Below the pieces are notes generated by a model. The model saw only the letters and a program-made list of their open reading frames with translations. It had not been told where the DNA came from and did not search any database. Below, piece by piece: positions 45,661-58,439 of a stretch of 64,000 nt of DNA. The translations under genes and the position numbers were made by a program. Origin of the DNA: Himantopus leucocephalus (lineage: Eukaryota; Chordata; Aves; Charadriiformes; Recurvirostridae); the NCBI GenBank assembly GCA_003993805.1, contig RSEF01000006.1, forward strand, positions 26,496,562-26,560,561, in the 5' to 3' direction. Every line of letters starts with the position of its first letter. Positions within the stretch are counted from its first letter, which is position 1.

Positions 45661-46383
45661 TCTCCAGCAGATCAATAGGACCTTCTCCAGAGCTGTGTGT
45701 AGCCAGCTGTAACATACAGTGTTCATGTTCATAATAAGCTTGTGCCGTCCATGGCTCAGCTACGGTTTGCTGGTGGTAAAAGCCCATAGCAAAGATACCA
45801 GATAAAATCTGACTTCTGTTCCCTAACCTATTGCTGGCCTCCTCTTTATGCCATAATTTTCCCCATCTTCATTTCAGAGACAATCATACTAATTAACCCT
45901 TTATAAAGAAAGCATTAGTTGAGAAGTAAGGATTATTATAATAAATTACATGTGGAACATTAACAAATACCGTGTGATCTTAATCTTAATGAATTTTATG
46001 TTTCTCACAGAGTTACTTCTCTCTCTGTCCTCCTGCTAGTTTCAATCATTAATATAGTCAAGTCATCAGCATCTTGCAATATGGCAGAGGGATTAGCTTG
46101 GAAAACTCCTAGCTCGTAGTCAGTAGAAAGAGACAGGCACAATACCTAAATTCAGCCCTACAGTAGCTTCTCGTTCATTATTCTTCCAATTTTAGACACC
46201 ACAGTAGAACTCCAAGACTCTCTTTGGTGCCAGAGGAGACAGTGTGAACAGGGATCCATGTTACCCACTTACAAGAAGCCCATGTTACAGCAAAGGAGGT
46301 GAAACTTGATCTCTCAAGTCCTTGACTGATGTGTTAATAACTGGGAACTTGCATGCGTTTGTGTCAACAACCAGCTTTGGTTC
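45661..46383. other. Non-coding, no gene recognised
   Basis: AT-rich, with TAATTA-type words at about 45888-45895 and a TTATTATAATAAATTA palindrome-like stretch near 45933-45949. No gene, RNA or repeat was assigned. Confidence 0.5.
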
Positions 46384-46505
46384 CTGTTTCCGATCTTACA
46401 GATAGGAAAAAGGGAGGTTCACAAAGGAGAAGCAATTGCCCCAAAAGACTTAAGATGTCAATGGCAGAGCTGGCACTAGCTGCCAGCCATAGAGAGCTCT
46501 CAATG
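46384..46505 (-). repeat. MIR-like SINE remnant, antisense
   Basis: CTTACAGATAGGAAAAAGGG, AGGTTCACAAAGGAGAAGCA, ATTGCCCCAAAAGACTTAAG and TCAATGGCAGAGCTGGCACTAG parallel the reverse complement of MIR (TTTTACAGATGGGGAAACTGAGG, CACAGAGAGGTTAAGTGACTTGCCCAAGGTCACA, GTCAGTGGCAGAGCTGGGA). The order is intact and the divergence is high. The 3' part of the element lies upstream and is not recognisable. Confidence 0.7.
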
Positions 46506-46787
46506 CCAGATGTAGCCTTGCTGGTTTTAAACACGTACAGTTAAAACTGCTCTGAGCTTAGTGTACCTTTCTTTTTTGTCTCCATTACGTGCAGCTTCCC
46601 GCTGTAACTGCTATACAAATTGTCAGCTTGACGTCTCCCAGAAGCTGCTCTGTTTGGAGGATGATGTTTCCAAAAAACACCCCAGCCTGTGAAGTCATGC
46701 CTGTAAAGCCCTTGGGAACAGTAGCGGAGTGATAGCTGCCCACCTACCTTCCAGGCTCACAAACTGGGTGGCTTGTTGTGAGAAGCC

Positions 46788-46806
46788 TGTGTGTGTGTGT
46801 GTGTGT
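46788..46806. repeat. (TG)n microsatellite
   Basis: Nine and a half TG units are directly visible. It is the longest dinucleotide repeat in the window and could be length-polymorphic. Confidence 0.9.
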
Positions 46807-49800
46807 CCATTCCTCTGTGTACCCAAACCCCAGGCTGAAGTTGCACCTTTGAAATCACTCTCACTGAATGTGTCTTAATTTTCAAGAAGTTCTACCAGGA
46901 GCAGCAGAAGGAATGAAGATTGCTTTCCAATGTGGCTGCGACTCTGTCTGCCTTTTCCATCCATATGACTGGGGCCAGGGAGAGGAAGGGCTGAATTTTG
47001 TGGTGTCTAATAGAAAACCCTTCCCAGGAGGAGACATTAAATTGGGGATCTCTCATCTGTCCCATTACTTGTACTGAAACTCTTTTGAGGGAGTTCATAT
47101 TTCTGAAGCCTCCACTGGTTTGTGAAACTGGTTTGAAAATGACCAGTTAATTCAAAAGCAACAGGGTGGGTGGAGAGACAGCTGGCCAGGCATTCCCTAA
47201 GGGATCGCCAAACTGTAGTGAGCATGTCAGAGGGCATACGGGTGGGTGAGTTAATACCATTAACCTGTACTGCCCAGAGTAAGATTTGTATGCAGAGATT
47301 ACTTTCAGAACCAGGGTATTTTCTTCTCTGGATATATTGGTATTGGACCGTGCACTTAGAGTGGAGATACTGGGGTTTACTCTAGCTGCCTTTGCTTGAC
47401 GCTTGAGTTGCTGCAATGCATTTGCTGCAGAGGTGTTACAATAAATTAAACTGAATTCCTGAGAGCCTCTGCTTGCTGGGATGACATGAAAGTCAACCCT
47501 GGTTGCTGTCCCAGGAGATGTATGTGGTATCAGGTTTGTCTGTGTGCTTTTACTGGTTTACTTTGAATTAAGCACTAGAATTCAGTTAATTTTGCCAAAA
47601 GCAGAACATTTTGCAGCACTGCTTTAACTTGAGAGATAACAAACAGTCTAGCTCTCAACACTGATTAATTAGGAGGTCCCTTCTGTGCCAGAGCAGTCTT
47701 TCACTGCACTGCTCTGGGTGCCTTCCTCAGAGGGGGCTTCACTGGACCATTGGATGGACTCTTCTACCCTTGGAGTTATGCACCAGGCAGAGACGAGTTT
47801 GCGTTTGTGAGTAGCGTTGCTGGAAATGGTGGGAAGCCAGGAGACAGGAAGGACTTAGTGGAAATATGTTATGCACATGACAAAACCTTCCCCTTAAAGA
47901 TAGGGTTTTGGTTATGGTCTAAGTAGTTACTCAGTTAATTCAACTAAGGCACTACACAGATAACAGGAGCCCTAGCTTTGGTGGTATCTATAGACTACTC
48001 CCAATGTTCAATGGATGAAATGAAAGTGAGACCCAATCTCTTCCAAATATTTGTCCCTGCTAATCTTTTAAGAGGTGCTTGTGCTTTGCCAGCAGGTGTC
48101 ATTATAAGAATTTTATTCTTCTCTAGATAATTCACTTTACAACTGACACCCAAGATGGACGAGGCTGTGCACATAATCAACTCGTGGGTTTTGAAAAGAG
48201 TTGTTAAAAGAAAGAAAAAAAAGGTCAATGTTTGGTTCTTGGGGTTCTCACATAGAGCAGAAAGGGACTCCTCACTTGTCTTATTCTGAGAACTGTTTCT
48301 CCAGACTCAAAGTGCTTTTCCGTTCTCTACTTGCTTGATTGGGGAATGGCATAAACTTGTGTTAACTAGTCATAATTTTTTAAAATCTTTTTATCCTCAT
48401 CTGTGTTATTTTAATAAGGACTCTCTCCATTTCAATTGTTCATCACTGCTTTATAGTGATACAACTGTTAATCAGGTGTTAACTCACGGAACTGGTTCAT
48501 AATTTTCCTCCCTTATCTTTATGTTGGCAGGATAAGCAACCTGGTTTGTGTTCTCTGATTGCTCCAAATTCCCTGCAGCAGGCTTCTCCCTCAGCCAATT
48601 TTTGCTGTGGTTTTACCTATGTGAATTTTTTTTAAATTATTATTAAATTTTGTGTTTAATTTGAGTTCTTTTATTAACAGCACTGAGAATTGCGCTGCTT
48701 TACCCTAGGTAAAGGACAGCATTTATTAAAAATGAAATAAAAAAAAAATCATCCTATCAGAAGAAAAGCAACATGTTCACACTCAAACAGCAGAGACAGT
48801 TGGCTAACTAGTTTTGCTTGGCACATGGAGTCCTTCTGCCTGCCACCAGCCTGTACTCTGCCTAGAAATAACAATCTCACTCCCATGTCACACCTGATTC
48901 GGCTCTATGGCTCTATTTGGTAAGATACTGCTGGAATATCTGACACGACTCTTGAGCCTGGGACGTAACACTCCTGTGTGAAACAGCTTTTATTCCCAAC
49001 TCTTGCTGGGCCTGGTCTTTGCTGCCAGGCTGTGTGCTTGTATTCTGCAACTCATCCCTAAGATCTGTCAATAAATATAGAACTTGCTGCTTATTGTCCT
49101 TCATATAATTATCTCCAGAACTGTTTTTCCTCAGTGCATCTCATAAGTGGCATGCCATAAAAGATTAAGAGGAAAAGTTTTAATCACTCCCTGACTTAAA
49201 AGTAAAAGGTGATACTCCCAGTGCTGAACAGTCCTGACTATTAAATTGGTCCTATTTTACTTCCCACCGTGTCCTCAATGGATAATAAACACCTCTTCTT
49301 CATGGCCAAAGCTGAAACTTTTATGCTCATACCGTGGAGATCTGTTACTCTTCAGTTTCCCATTAAGAATGATGTGGTTATTGTGTGCCAAGTGCATGTA
49401 GCTCCTTGTGCTTTCAGAATAGAGGATTTTATGAGGTATCTCAGCAGCTGTGTGTGTCCAGCCAGAAAAGACAGGAGCTACTGTTGCAGTGGGGTTTGCT
49501 GAAGTTGAACACAACACATGGAGGGCAACTGTCGTTCAGACAAAGAGCAGAAACTTGTCATAGGGGAAAAAGCTACCAAGCAGCCTACAGCCTAGCAAGC
49601 AATGAGATGAGTCTATAGACTATACCTGTGTAGGAGCTCCTTAATAATACCATGTACTGGTAGAATGGTCCTAGACTGAAGTGCAACAATGCAAAGCAGA
49701 ATCCCAGAAATGCCCTCTTTGCTCAATAACATACTGTTTGCTCTATAGGTTTTTGCTGTTACTGTTAAGTCAGTCTATGGGACTGGAAAAGCGTCTCCTC

Positions 49801-51499
49801 CTGAGCTGTAGACATTGCAACACGGATGGATCTGCTAGGCAGGCTAGCTGCAACAATATGGCATTAAAGAAATCAATGCAACCTTGACAAGCACATGGCC
49901 TGGTCAGCCGATATTGATTCACTAATGACATGCTGTTGCATAATCCTCTCCTATTTGAATCTGATGTTTTCTAGACATGATTGATTTCAGTGTTTGCAAG
50001 GAAGCACATAACAAAGAAAGAATGAAAACTATTCTGTGAAAGTTGGTTCTTGAAAGTAAAATTTTTTTTTTGACACCAGAGGGAAATTCTGTAGCAAACT
50101 GGCAGATTTGTGAATCCTTTTCTCATACTGTGAATTTTAATGGTAACTTAGGAACATGTGGGTGAATGGTCATCAAACGCAGTTGCTTCTAGTCATGGCA
50201 AACACGTTACAGCTATATGCTTTCAAGGATGATGGAAGAGCCACTCTTCCTTCCCACCATATCTTCACAAAGACTCCAGTTTATTGTCACACACTGTTGG
50301 TACAAAATACCTATTTTTTTCAAATGGCAAAGTACCACAGAACACAGGAGACCTCGAGGGCTTTGCTAATAATCTGTGTCCCTGCACAAGCCAGGAGCTG
50401 AAAGTGCTCAAAGGACTTCAGGATGAGAACAACCTCTTATTTAGTGAGGGTTCTTTCTGGCAAGGAGCTGAGGAAAGTGGAAAAAGCAAGGGCTGAAGAC
50501 TGTAAATCTCAAAGGCTTCCTTGCTGTTTACTTCAGCAGATTCTAAGAAGTTTCTACCTGGATTATTTCAAACATTGTGCAGGACTTTGCCTGGTTTAGC
50601 AGTTCTTCTCCTGCTTTGTTGCCTTATACAGTTTGAGGAAGATACAACTTGATCCATTTTCCGGGTATATTTTTCACTCTCAAACTACCTGCTAATTTTG
50701 TAGTTTTGAATTGTGTTTTTGAGGAAACTCCTAATTCAGACTTGTGTAGCCATTCATCAGGTAAAGGACATGGATGTAAAATCTGTATAAAAAATAGCTT
50801 AAAGTCTGCCAGCTGGCTCCTTCCTTTCAGGCAACTCGTTAAGACTCCGATTCTCATACAGATATGGTCTGCACCTCCGAATTGCTCAGATTTGTGTGAG
50901 GGCATGACGGAATTCTGTGAAGTTGGAAAGCAGCTTGTAAGAGAATATAAAATGGAAATATGTTTGCAATTGTTTCCAGTGTAATCAGAATCTCAAAAGT
51001 GACGACATGCATTCAGTGCACAATTTCTCTGTATCCTTAACAGCTGAAAGAGCCATTGCTTTCTCAGGTCAAGGCCCAGCCAGGGCATTCTTTCACTGTA
51101 TGAAACTCTTCAAAGCAAATAGGAATGGAAACATTACATCTTGGTTTAAAAAATTCATTCAAAATGGGTTTCTATTTGTAAAATATTTAAACTTTTGCCT
51201 GCAGTCGTAGGAATACAAGAAAATTGTGCTACTGCATGAAAATCTTATGAACTAGCACAGAAATGGAGGTCTAGATGCAACTGCAGTTTAGTAGATGACT
51301 CATATACATAACTGTAAATTTTTCTTTGGAAGAATTACTTACTGACAAACACTATTTTATGACAATTCCATAATGGTCACATAGGAAAGAAATACATATC
51401 TCTATACACACTTATATAACATTATCATATGAAATATTCTACAGCAGATTTTTGAACCTACCCAAACCGGACCAGGGCTCTGCTTCCACTGAACCTCTC

Positions 51500-51550
51500 T
51501 TCACCCTTCCATCCTCCTGTTTATCTCTTCATCCTTCCATCCACCCCTGC
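51500..51550. repeat. Pyrimidine-rich tract with CTTCCATCC units
   Basis: The words CCTTCCATCC recur around 51503 and 51533 inside a strongly pyrimidine-biased stretch containing CTTCACCC and CTTCATCC. It is a degenerate low-complexity repeat. Confidence 0.65.
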
Positions 51551-51718
51551 CCCTTTGACCAGGACTGCAGTGTCTGTGCTTTTGCAACGTGTAAAATTTA
51601 CGGTTTCTGTGCTGCCCGCAAATGAAGACATTTTGTGTTCAGGAAATTATTCTCTGAGTACTGCCTGCCTGAAACCCTTTGCAAAAGTTTCTTTTTGACC
51701 TGACGGGTTTTTTTCCAG

Positions 51719-51914
51719 CTTCTTCCTTGCTTGCTACCTAAACATGAACACAAGAGAGCCATGGTCCCCCCTGAGGGACATCTCTGCAGCTGCCTCCGTT
51801 GGCCTCACGCGGTTTAGCGGTGGCGCGGGGTGCGTGTCGTGTGGCTGTTGCGTTGGTGTCACACGTGCAGTCGTGCTTCTGGGGGAAGGCAGGGCAGCAA
51901 CCCTTTCCACCAAG
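51719..51914 (+). other. Low-confidence candidate exon in CpG cluster
   Basis: A 196-base segment is bounded by a good acceptor (GGGTTTTTTTCCAG, AG at 51717-51718) and a near-consensus donor (ACCAAG|GTATGT, GT at 51915-51916). The frame that includes the ATG at 51744 is open through the whole segment. The translated part is rich in Gly, Cys, Val and Ala, with no domain I recognise. Such signals arise by chance, and I see no partner exon nearby, so this may be a lncRNA exon, a 5' exon or nothing. Confidence 0.2.
51797..51873. promoter_or_regulatory. Small CpG cluster
   Basis: Eleven CpG dinucleotides fall within 77 bases (51797-51873), in a window where CpG is otherwise sparse. It includes ACGCGG, GGCGCGGGG and GTCGTG. 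It is far shorter than a standard CpG island but could mark a minor promoter, an unmethylated regulatory site or an exon. No TATA or initiator context was identified. It overlaps the candidate exon at 51719-51914. Confidence 0.35.
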
Positions 51915-51919
51915 GTATG

Positions 51920-54900
51920 TGTATGAGTTTGCAGCTGAGAGTCAAGGCTGCACTGCCCTGCGGAGCTCTGCAGGGCAAGGAGCAGTGCAGAGCTGGGTGT
52001 ATTAACATATTTATGTTGTTCTACAGCCCAAAGAAGCAAACCTATCATGTGCTGAAGCTACTTATCTGTTGCTTATGACTACTGCACTACTTCTGTGTAA
52101 TCAGTCAGAGAACTATCTTAGGAAGCCCTATTTTGCTTCTCTCGATGGCGAGAAGAAAAATCCCATTTACAGCAGTGACACAGAAATAGGAAGGAGCAGA
52201 TGCTGGAAAAAATTCATTTGAAAAGTATCTTGAAGGGGGAGGGATGGTGCAGAAGGGTCTATAGAATAAACTTACTAGGTTTGATTAGGTATGGGACACA
52301 AAAAGCAGAAAATTAAGGAGCCTTTTAAGAAGGGTGCCTATAGGGCTGTAAACACTGAAGATGAATTCCTGAGGACTGAGGATGACATTATATAGAGGTT
52401 TGAAATGTAATGAATCTGGGTCCTCTAGCAGGTGCTGCTGGGAATCTGGGAATGTTTGTCCATATAAAGGTGCCACAGGGCTCAATGTCTTCTTCTCCCA
52501 ACACACGCAGGGATCCTGTGTGTGAAGTGGCCAGCAAGCTCCACTAAGAATTATGGCAGGGCTTTTCGACCTTCAGCTGCTTCAGCCCCAGACAGAAGGC
52601 TTTGGGATAGAGGCAGCACTGCGCACAGCCGTTGGGGGTGAGTATGCAGTTGTCTGCTGTTTGTTTCCTAGCAGGTAGGTCACTCTGGAGTGGCTCACTT
52701 AGACAAGTGTTGTAGGACAGCAATGGGGCTTCTGGAAGAACAGCTCTTGTTATGTACAGAGGTCAGCATTCGGGCTGTGTGAGGGATGTTAGACTCATCC
52801 TCACATGGCTCCAGGAGAGCCTCACTCTCTCAGGAGCTGCAGCACACTGCTGCAGATCTGTATTGTGCTGATGTTGTTGTTTCTAGCTGGGAGGGAGAGT
52901 AGGAAGGGGCCCTGGTGAACAGTACCAGACCTATAACCCTCACCTTGGGTTTCTGTAAGCAGCAGTCTGCACCTTTTAAATAAAATTCCTGTGTTCTAGG
53001 CTCAGCCCCACAGTCCATGCTCCCATTAAAGGGGGTGTTATGAGGACTACATCAAAACAGGGTTGTCAATGAGGGCGCATTGCAGTCTCATTGCCTGCAG
53101 CCAATGCAGTTCTCCTTGGAACCCTCCAGGCTTTTGTCTGTTCTTTACTTTTGGTTTGAAAGCTTACAGTTGCAGCTCCTTGACCAGGAGGCAGCATCTA
53201 CATGCCTATAACCATGCAGCATCAGGGCAACAAAACTGTTACTGTGGTCAATAATGGCCCGCTGTCACGCTTATGGGCTTGAGTTGGGTCCTGTGGTTTG
53301 GCTGGGATGGCGGAAGGCTGGGAATCCACCGTGTCCCTCTCCTGTTGCTCAGTCTCTCAAGCAGTCTGCAGGCTTGCTGCTCTGTCTGCTGACTTGCTTG
53401 CATGAGACCTGCACGTGGGCAGTTCTCCAAGACTGTGACTCTGGCTTTAAAGAAGCTGGCTGCTGGAGCGGTTGCTCCTTTGATGCTTACTACCATGCTC
53501 TGTCTTCAGTGGTGCCAAAGGCACTGATGCATGCAGAATTAAGCAACTGCTTTTAGCCAGATTACAGCAGCTCACACAGCAGGCTGGGTTCACAATTACG
53601 CTGTGGCCTGCTGCAAGCTTGAGAGAGGCATTAACTGCTGTGGATCCCTTTTTACTGCAGGAGCACCGTGCCCTTGTCTTGTTTGCCTGCTCCTGGGAGC
53701 AAGGGGCAGTCCAGCTGTATTTCTTTCACTGTCTGTATTGACTTATAGTTAACATTTCTCAAGGCTTTTAAAATACAAGTAAAATGTAACTCCAGGGCCT
53801 TCTGGGAATACATCTGATTTTTCAAGTTTTATCTTTGTCATTGATCCCTTTCCAGTTACTCCAGCCAAAGGTGAGGAAGTGATGTGTGAATGATAGAGCA
53901 TCTCTTTTTTGTAACTAGGCTGTATGAAAGGGTCAACTGCTAAGCTGGGATTCTTACAGAAGCCCCAGAAATAGGTTCTCTCTGCTTTTGTGCAGCCAAG
54001 ACAATTACTCCAGGGAGAACGCTCTTCAATGCACTGAATTCGCCTTTTTGCTCTTACACTTTTTCCTATTCGCCGCCCCCCCAGAGTGTGAACTGGACAA
54101 AGACTACATAAGGGATGTATCCTGTGAGGTCAAACTTAATGCAGCTATTTAGTATGGCCTCCGCAGTAAGAATTGCTCAACTCAAGTTGCAAGAAAGTGA
54201 TGATAAATGGTTCCTGTACAGGGTTTACTTTAAAAGCATTTGAAATTGATTCTGAGCTGACTTGAAGTGGAGCATAGAAGAGGAGAATTACTGATGTTTA
54301 GTTTCATCTGATAAGGGTCTTCAGGTCATCAAGACATAGTAAATGGGCCTCTAATTAAGTGGTGAACACTAACAGAACAGAGAAAGCCTCCTGTCCTTAG
54401 CTGTCAGTGATACTCTAGCATTGTTTGTAGTTACCCTGTTTCTTTTTAGATAGTCATAACTTGGGCTGATAAAAGGTCCAGTAACTTGGTGGACTAATTG
54501 GTGGGAGGAAAGAAATCTTTCATAGTGCAGGCTAAAGAGGAAATGAAAGTTTTTCCAGAAGTTTTCAGGAAATATTATTTCCAGGACATCATTATGCTAT
54601 CTGGAACGATTATCCTTCTTACATACTTTCTAATTCAGAAAAAGGAGGTACAAATAAATGTGCAAGAAGGTTACCATTCAGTGGTAAGTTCCAGGTTTGT
54701 TTCTTTGGTTAATGAGGTACCACGCTATCTGGACAATATTTTGCATAAATCCATCATTTCAAATCTAGGAGACACAACTGTCGGACTTCTGATCATTATA
54801 GAGTGAAGTAGATGTATGTAGCTGATCTGCCATCCTGCTGAGGCCAACCTTCATAAGCAAATCTGTCCTTGAGATGGAAGGATCTAGACATGTTAGTTTT

Positions 54901-57011
54901 CTGTTTCTTGGTGGAACAGGTGGCTCCACATTTTCCTACTAATAAAGAAGACCATAACCAAGGGAGAGGCGCAACTTTGGGATAGAGGAAGGTCCTTGAA
55001 CCCAGTAACAAGTTTTTGGGCAGCTGACAGGTAGTTTTCAAAGATGTGTGAAATCATGTCAATGTGCACTCTTATTACCTGCTCCCTGTGTAGCGTAAAC
55101 AGAACACATTCACAGCAAAGCTACGGGAGCGGTGTGGGTACACATTAAATCTAGTAATGATGTAGCTCTTCATTAAGTGAACTTCCTGCAGTGCGTAGCT
55201 ACATGAACTGCCTCGTGTGTTTGGTCCCAAAGCACAGACTGCTACTGCCTGAGCAGAAAATATAATTCTGCTTCTCAAGGCCAGACTCACCAGCCTCTGT
55301 CTTTGGCCTGCAGCAAATGCAGACATACTAGCAATGGAAGCCCTTTATTAAAAGAGCCTTCTGGAAAGTGTAGGCAAGGGACAATGTATTTAACATTTTG
55401 TCCCCGTGGCATGCAGGTACAATGTGAATGCAGAGCACACCTGAACAAGGAAGGTGGCAGAGTATAATAATATCTTGAGGATCTAAGTGCACTTGGGTAG
55501 AAGCGCTCATTCTTGAGGAGATGGAATCAAGTCAGCTTTTAGCTACTTGTCTTAAAACCACTCCTGCAAGTCCAGGTTTAGTCCAGTGTAGATTTAATGC
55601 TCCCTCACTGAGCTTTTCTGCCAGATTGATGAGGTAATTGACAGACTCTTAAGAAGAAGGAGCTAACGAGTAGAGATGCATGGCAAAGTTTCCCTGTTCC
55701 AGGTGGACTGGAACGTCATGTAGGGCAGTGATGTAGCAGATGAGTTCTTGTGACAGATGTTCAGCACCAGGGTTTGCACCACAGATTCAGGTTCCTTCAT
55801 ACACAACAGCACACGGGACTTAGGGCTTCAAGGACTCAAGGCAAAACCATGCACGTCATGTGTAAGTAGGGTACTTGAGATAACCTGCTGTCACCTGTTT
55901 GGAATATCTCTTTTCCCTCCTACCTATCAAAGTCCAGCTTAGACTGAACAGTCTGACTCTTCAATACTTCTCTATTGCTCTTTAGGCAGCAGTAATTATC
56001 CTGGATGCTGTATGATCGTCTGCCCTGTAAAACATTCTCTGACACGGGTATGAGGGCATAGTCACACAGAAACTTGTTTGGGAATTATAGGCAATCTGCG
56101 AAACTGAATCTGAGGCACTGGTTGGTTGTCTTGAACAGTGAAGCTGGCTGGTGGGATTTCCGGCCCCTTTTCCCTCACAGAAGAGACATTTTTAATTAGG
56201 CTAATTTATCTGTCCAGTTTCCAGAAGAGCCCCAAGAACAACCTTACTAGTATACCTCAGAAGAAGGTGAATCTCCTCAAGAATTGGAGAAGGTAGAATT
56301 GGAAGAGGTAGAATTGGTGGGGGAAAGAGGGGAACATTTTAACCTGGCATCAATGCCAAAGATGTGATGCTACATCCCAGTATCTCCACAGAGTCTGTGC
56401 AGAAACATAGATGCTTCAAGAGATGTAGAGCGCCTTAATTCAGTGCCTACAGTAGACATCAGCAGAATGTCAACGCAAATGAGTCTCTGACTCATTCCTG
56501 TTTTTTTAGTCTTTGTGCCTGGTTCTCTAGGTGCCCTTTAGTTTTCAACCGTGCTTGAAGATGTAATTTGATTGCTAGGGCCACCTCCAATCCCTCCATT
56601 CTCCACTATGTGTGTGGAGTTCTTCCACCCCAATTTGTTCCTCCCACCCATCCCTTTGTATAGAACGGGGCGAGCAGCCTCCAACACAATGTGCCCAAAA
56701 AAGGATTGTGCAGTTGTAAGGTGCTTGTCACCATCACACCTCGTTCACAGCAGGGAGATGACTCAGCTGCCACCCCACATGGCTGGGATGTGTCACCAAG
56801 TGAACGATGACATTTTCAAATGCAGTGGAATTTGGAAGTGGAGTAGAGGGGGAGAGGAGTTGGGCTATGAAAGAACATTGGGGAACATCAATGTTTCCAA
56901 TAATCTGAAGCTTTTAGTTAAAGAAATATGCAATTTAGAGAAGTATAACATTGTCACCTGAGTACATTGGGTTCTATTCTGTTCTTCTGTTTTACAGTGA
57001 AGGGAAGGCTA
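51920..57011. other. Non-coding, no gene recognised
   Basis: About 5 kb without a gene. ORFs up to 129 codons (56572-56961, plus) have no recognised content. A 15-bp tandem repeat lies at 56280-56323. No sure interspersed repeat was found before the MIR at 57012. Confidence 0.5.
56280..56323. repeat. Three-copy 15-bp tandem repeat
   Basis: AGAATTGGAGAAGGT, AGAATTGGAAGAGGT and AGAATTGGTGGGGG follow each other without spacers (56280-56294, 56295-56309, 56310-56323). It is a purine-rich minisatellite-like seed in non-coding DNA. Confidence 0.88.
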
Positions 57012-57250
57012 GTCCAGTAGTTAGAGTTTTTGCATATGACTTGAGTAATCTAAGTTCAGCTCCTTGTTCTGCAGTAAATGCCTTGGATCTCTCTTGAGCC
57101 TATGGGGAGATTTCAGTCACAGTCTACATACATTGTTGTGACGGAGTAGATCTGATTGACGGAGCCCCCGGATGCATCAATGTTTGTAAAGCATTTGGAG
57201 CTCTTTTGATGGGTAAAGCCATGAAAGTGCAAAATTTTATTTTAGCTATT
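57012..57250 (+). repeat. MIR-like SINE, near full length
   Basis: Head, body and tail can be followed. TAGTCCAGTAGTTAGAG and AAGTTCAGCTCCTTGTTCTGC stand for the tRNA-derived head (CAGTGGTTAGAGCA...GGTTCAATCCCTGCTCTGC). After a diverged core, CATCAATGTTTGTAAAGCAT, TTGGAGCTCTTTTGATGGG and AAAGTGCAAAATTTTATTTT stand for AATGTTTGTAAAGCGCTTTGAGATCCTTTGGATGAAAGGC...AAAGTATTATT. This is the most complete MIR copy in the window. Its 3' end is the L2-related tail used for retrotransposition. Confidence 0.7.
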
Positions 57251-57574
57251 CTGGAGGACAAAATGCATTCACTACTTGTGGTGGCATAGTTTGGACTAAA
57301 AGTAAATATGTTGTGTTTAGATGGTATGTAGACAAATGAGTCTCAAGGCTCGCATGGAAACTAATGCATTGAGGCAGCTTGCTTTGAAAGGACAGGCTAC
57401 TTGAGTGCTTCAGATGCTAGATATGGTGAAATAGATGTTGTTGAAACCCAAGAAGTTAGTCTGGGGTTTTGTGTAGAGACAGTTTATAAGTCTAGGAGGT
57501 TTTCACTCCTGTGGATAAACCTCATATTTATTCTTCACAGCAATGGGCAGCTTTGTGAACAGCTAAGGGAGGAA
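57251..57574. other. Non-coding, no gene recognised
   Basis: A 320-base spacer between two MIR-like copies of the same orientation. No gene, RNA or other repeat was seen. Confidence 0.5.
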
Positions 57575-57715
57575 CAACTGGGGTATAAACTGGGGTTCAA
57601 TCCATCACAGACTTCCTTTGCTGCTGTGGGGAAGTCACTCAGGCACAGTGAGCCTTGATTTATCTGTAAACTGGGAAAACTATCCTTATCCTGCCTCACT
57701 GTGGTCCTAGGTCCT
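57575..57715 (+). repeat. MIR-like SINE, 5' two-thirds
   Basis: GGGGTTCAATCCATCACAGACTTCCT (57593-57616) contains a box-B-like GGTTCAATCC and the CACAGACTTCCT word of the amniote MIR consensus. GGGGAAGTCACTCAGGCACA, GTGAGCCTTGATTTATCTGT and AAACTGGGAAAACTATCCTTATCCTGCCTCAC follow in proper order. It is one of the best-preserved bodies in the window. Its 3' end is not recognisable. Confidence 0.75.
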
Positions 57716-58439
57716 AAAGCTCATTTAGGAGATTTTTTTTTGGAGACCATTTATGTGCCATCCTGCTGTCTGGAACACTAGAGAGCCTCATTTGGATGTA
57801 GCCTAAAATAAAGTTCCCTGATGCTTCAGAGACATTATGGGACCATTTGTTGGTGTTAGACATGAAGTCCTGGCCAGAATCCAAGTTTAGTGTAGTCCCA
57901 GCCTGTCTACCAGAAAATCTCCCTTGCATGTTCAGCAGGATATGCTCTTGTCTGTTATGCATGTCTATTGTGTGCTGTTAATACAGCTGACACATTTCAC
58001 CCTAGAGGAGCTGCATGCTATAATTGGTAAATCTTTTTTTTACAGTAAAGCAGTGCGTGGCATTTAAGTGTTTTGAGATTCCTTTTGGGAGAAGGAAACT
58101 TATATAAAAAGATGAAAGAGCATTCTGTTTAGACGGGAAGTGCCTAAATATGTTCTTTCTTTGGTAGAGCTGTAATCCCATATTCAGTGCTTAATGAACA
58201 GATGACAATGATAAATGTTTGAAGAATATCGTTATTGAACAAATGTTTCAAGCCAGCAGGTAGAAACATGGATTCAGTTAGTGTTTAGGAGTCCAGGAAC
58301 ATGAAAGCAAAGGCGTGGAATTAATCTTCTGTGTCAAGAAGTGCAGGTCTGTGCTGTCAGACACATTAACTGTTTCACTAACTGATTAAACTCACTTTAA
58401 AGCAAACTAGGGATCACTGCTACCAAAAAGTTTTCCATA
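57716..58439. other. Non-coding, no gene recognised
   Basis: AT-rich spacer between the MIR pair and the long CR1 copy. No gene or confident repeat was seen. Confidence 0.5.

Larger units (their letters stand above)
46506..51700. other. Non-coding, no gene recognised
   Basis: About 5 kb without a recognised gene. It holds a GT microsatellite at 46788-46806 and a CTTCCATCC-type pyrimidine tract at 51500-51550. ORFs up to 111 codons (50649-50984, plus) are not recognised. The 48300-48700 part is AT-rich and slightly CR1-like in texture but gives no sure match. Confidence 0.5.
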
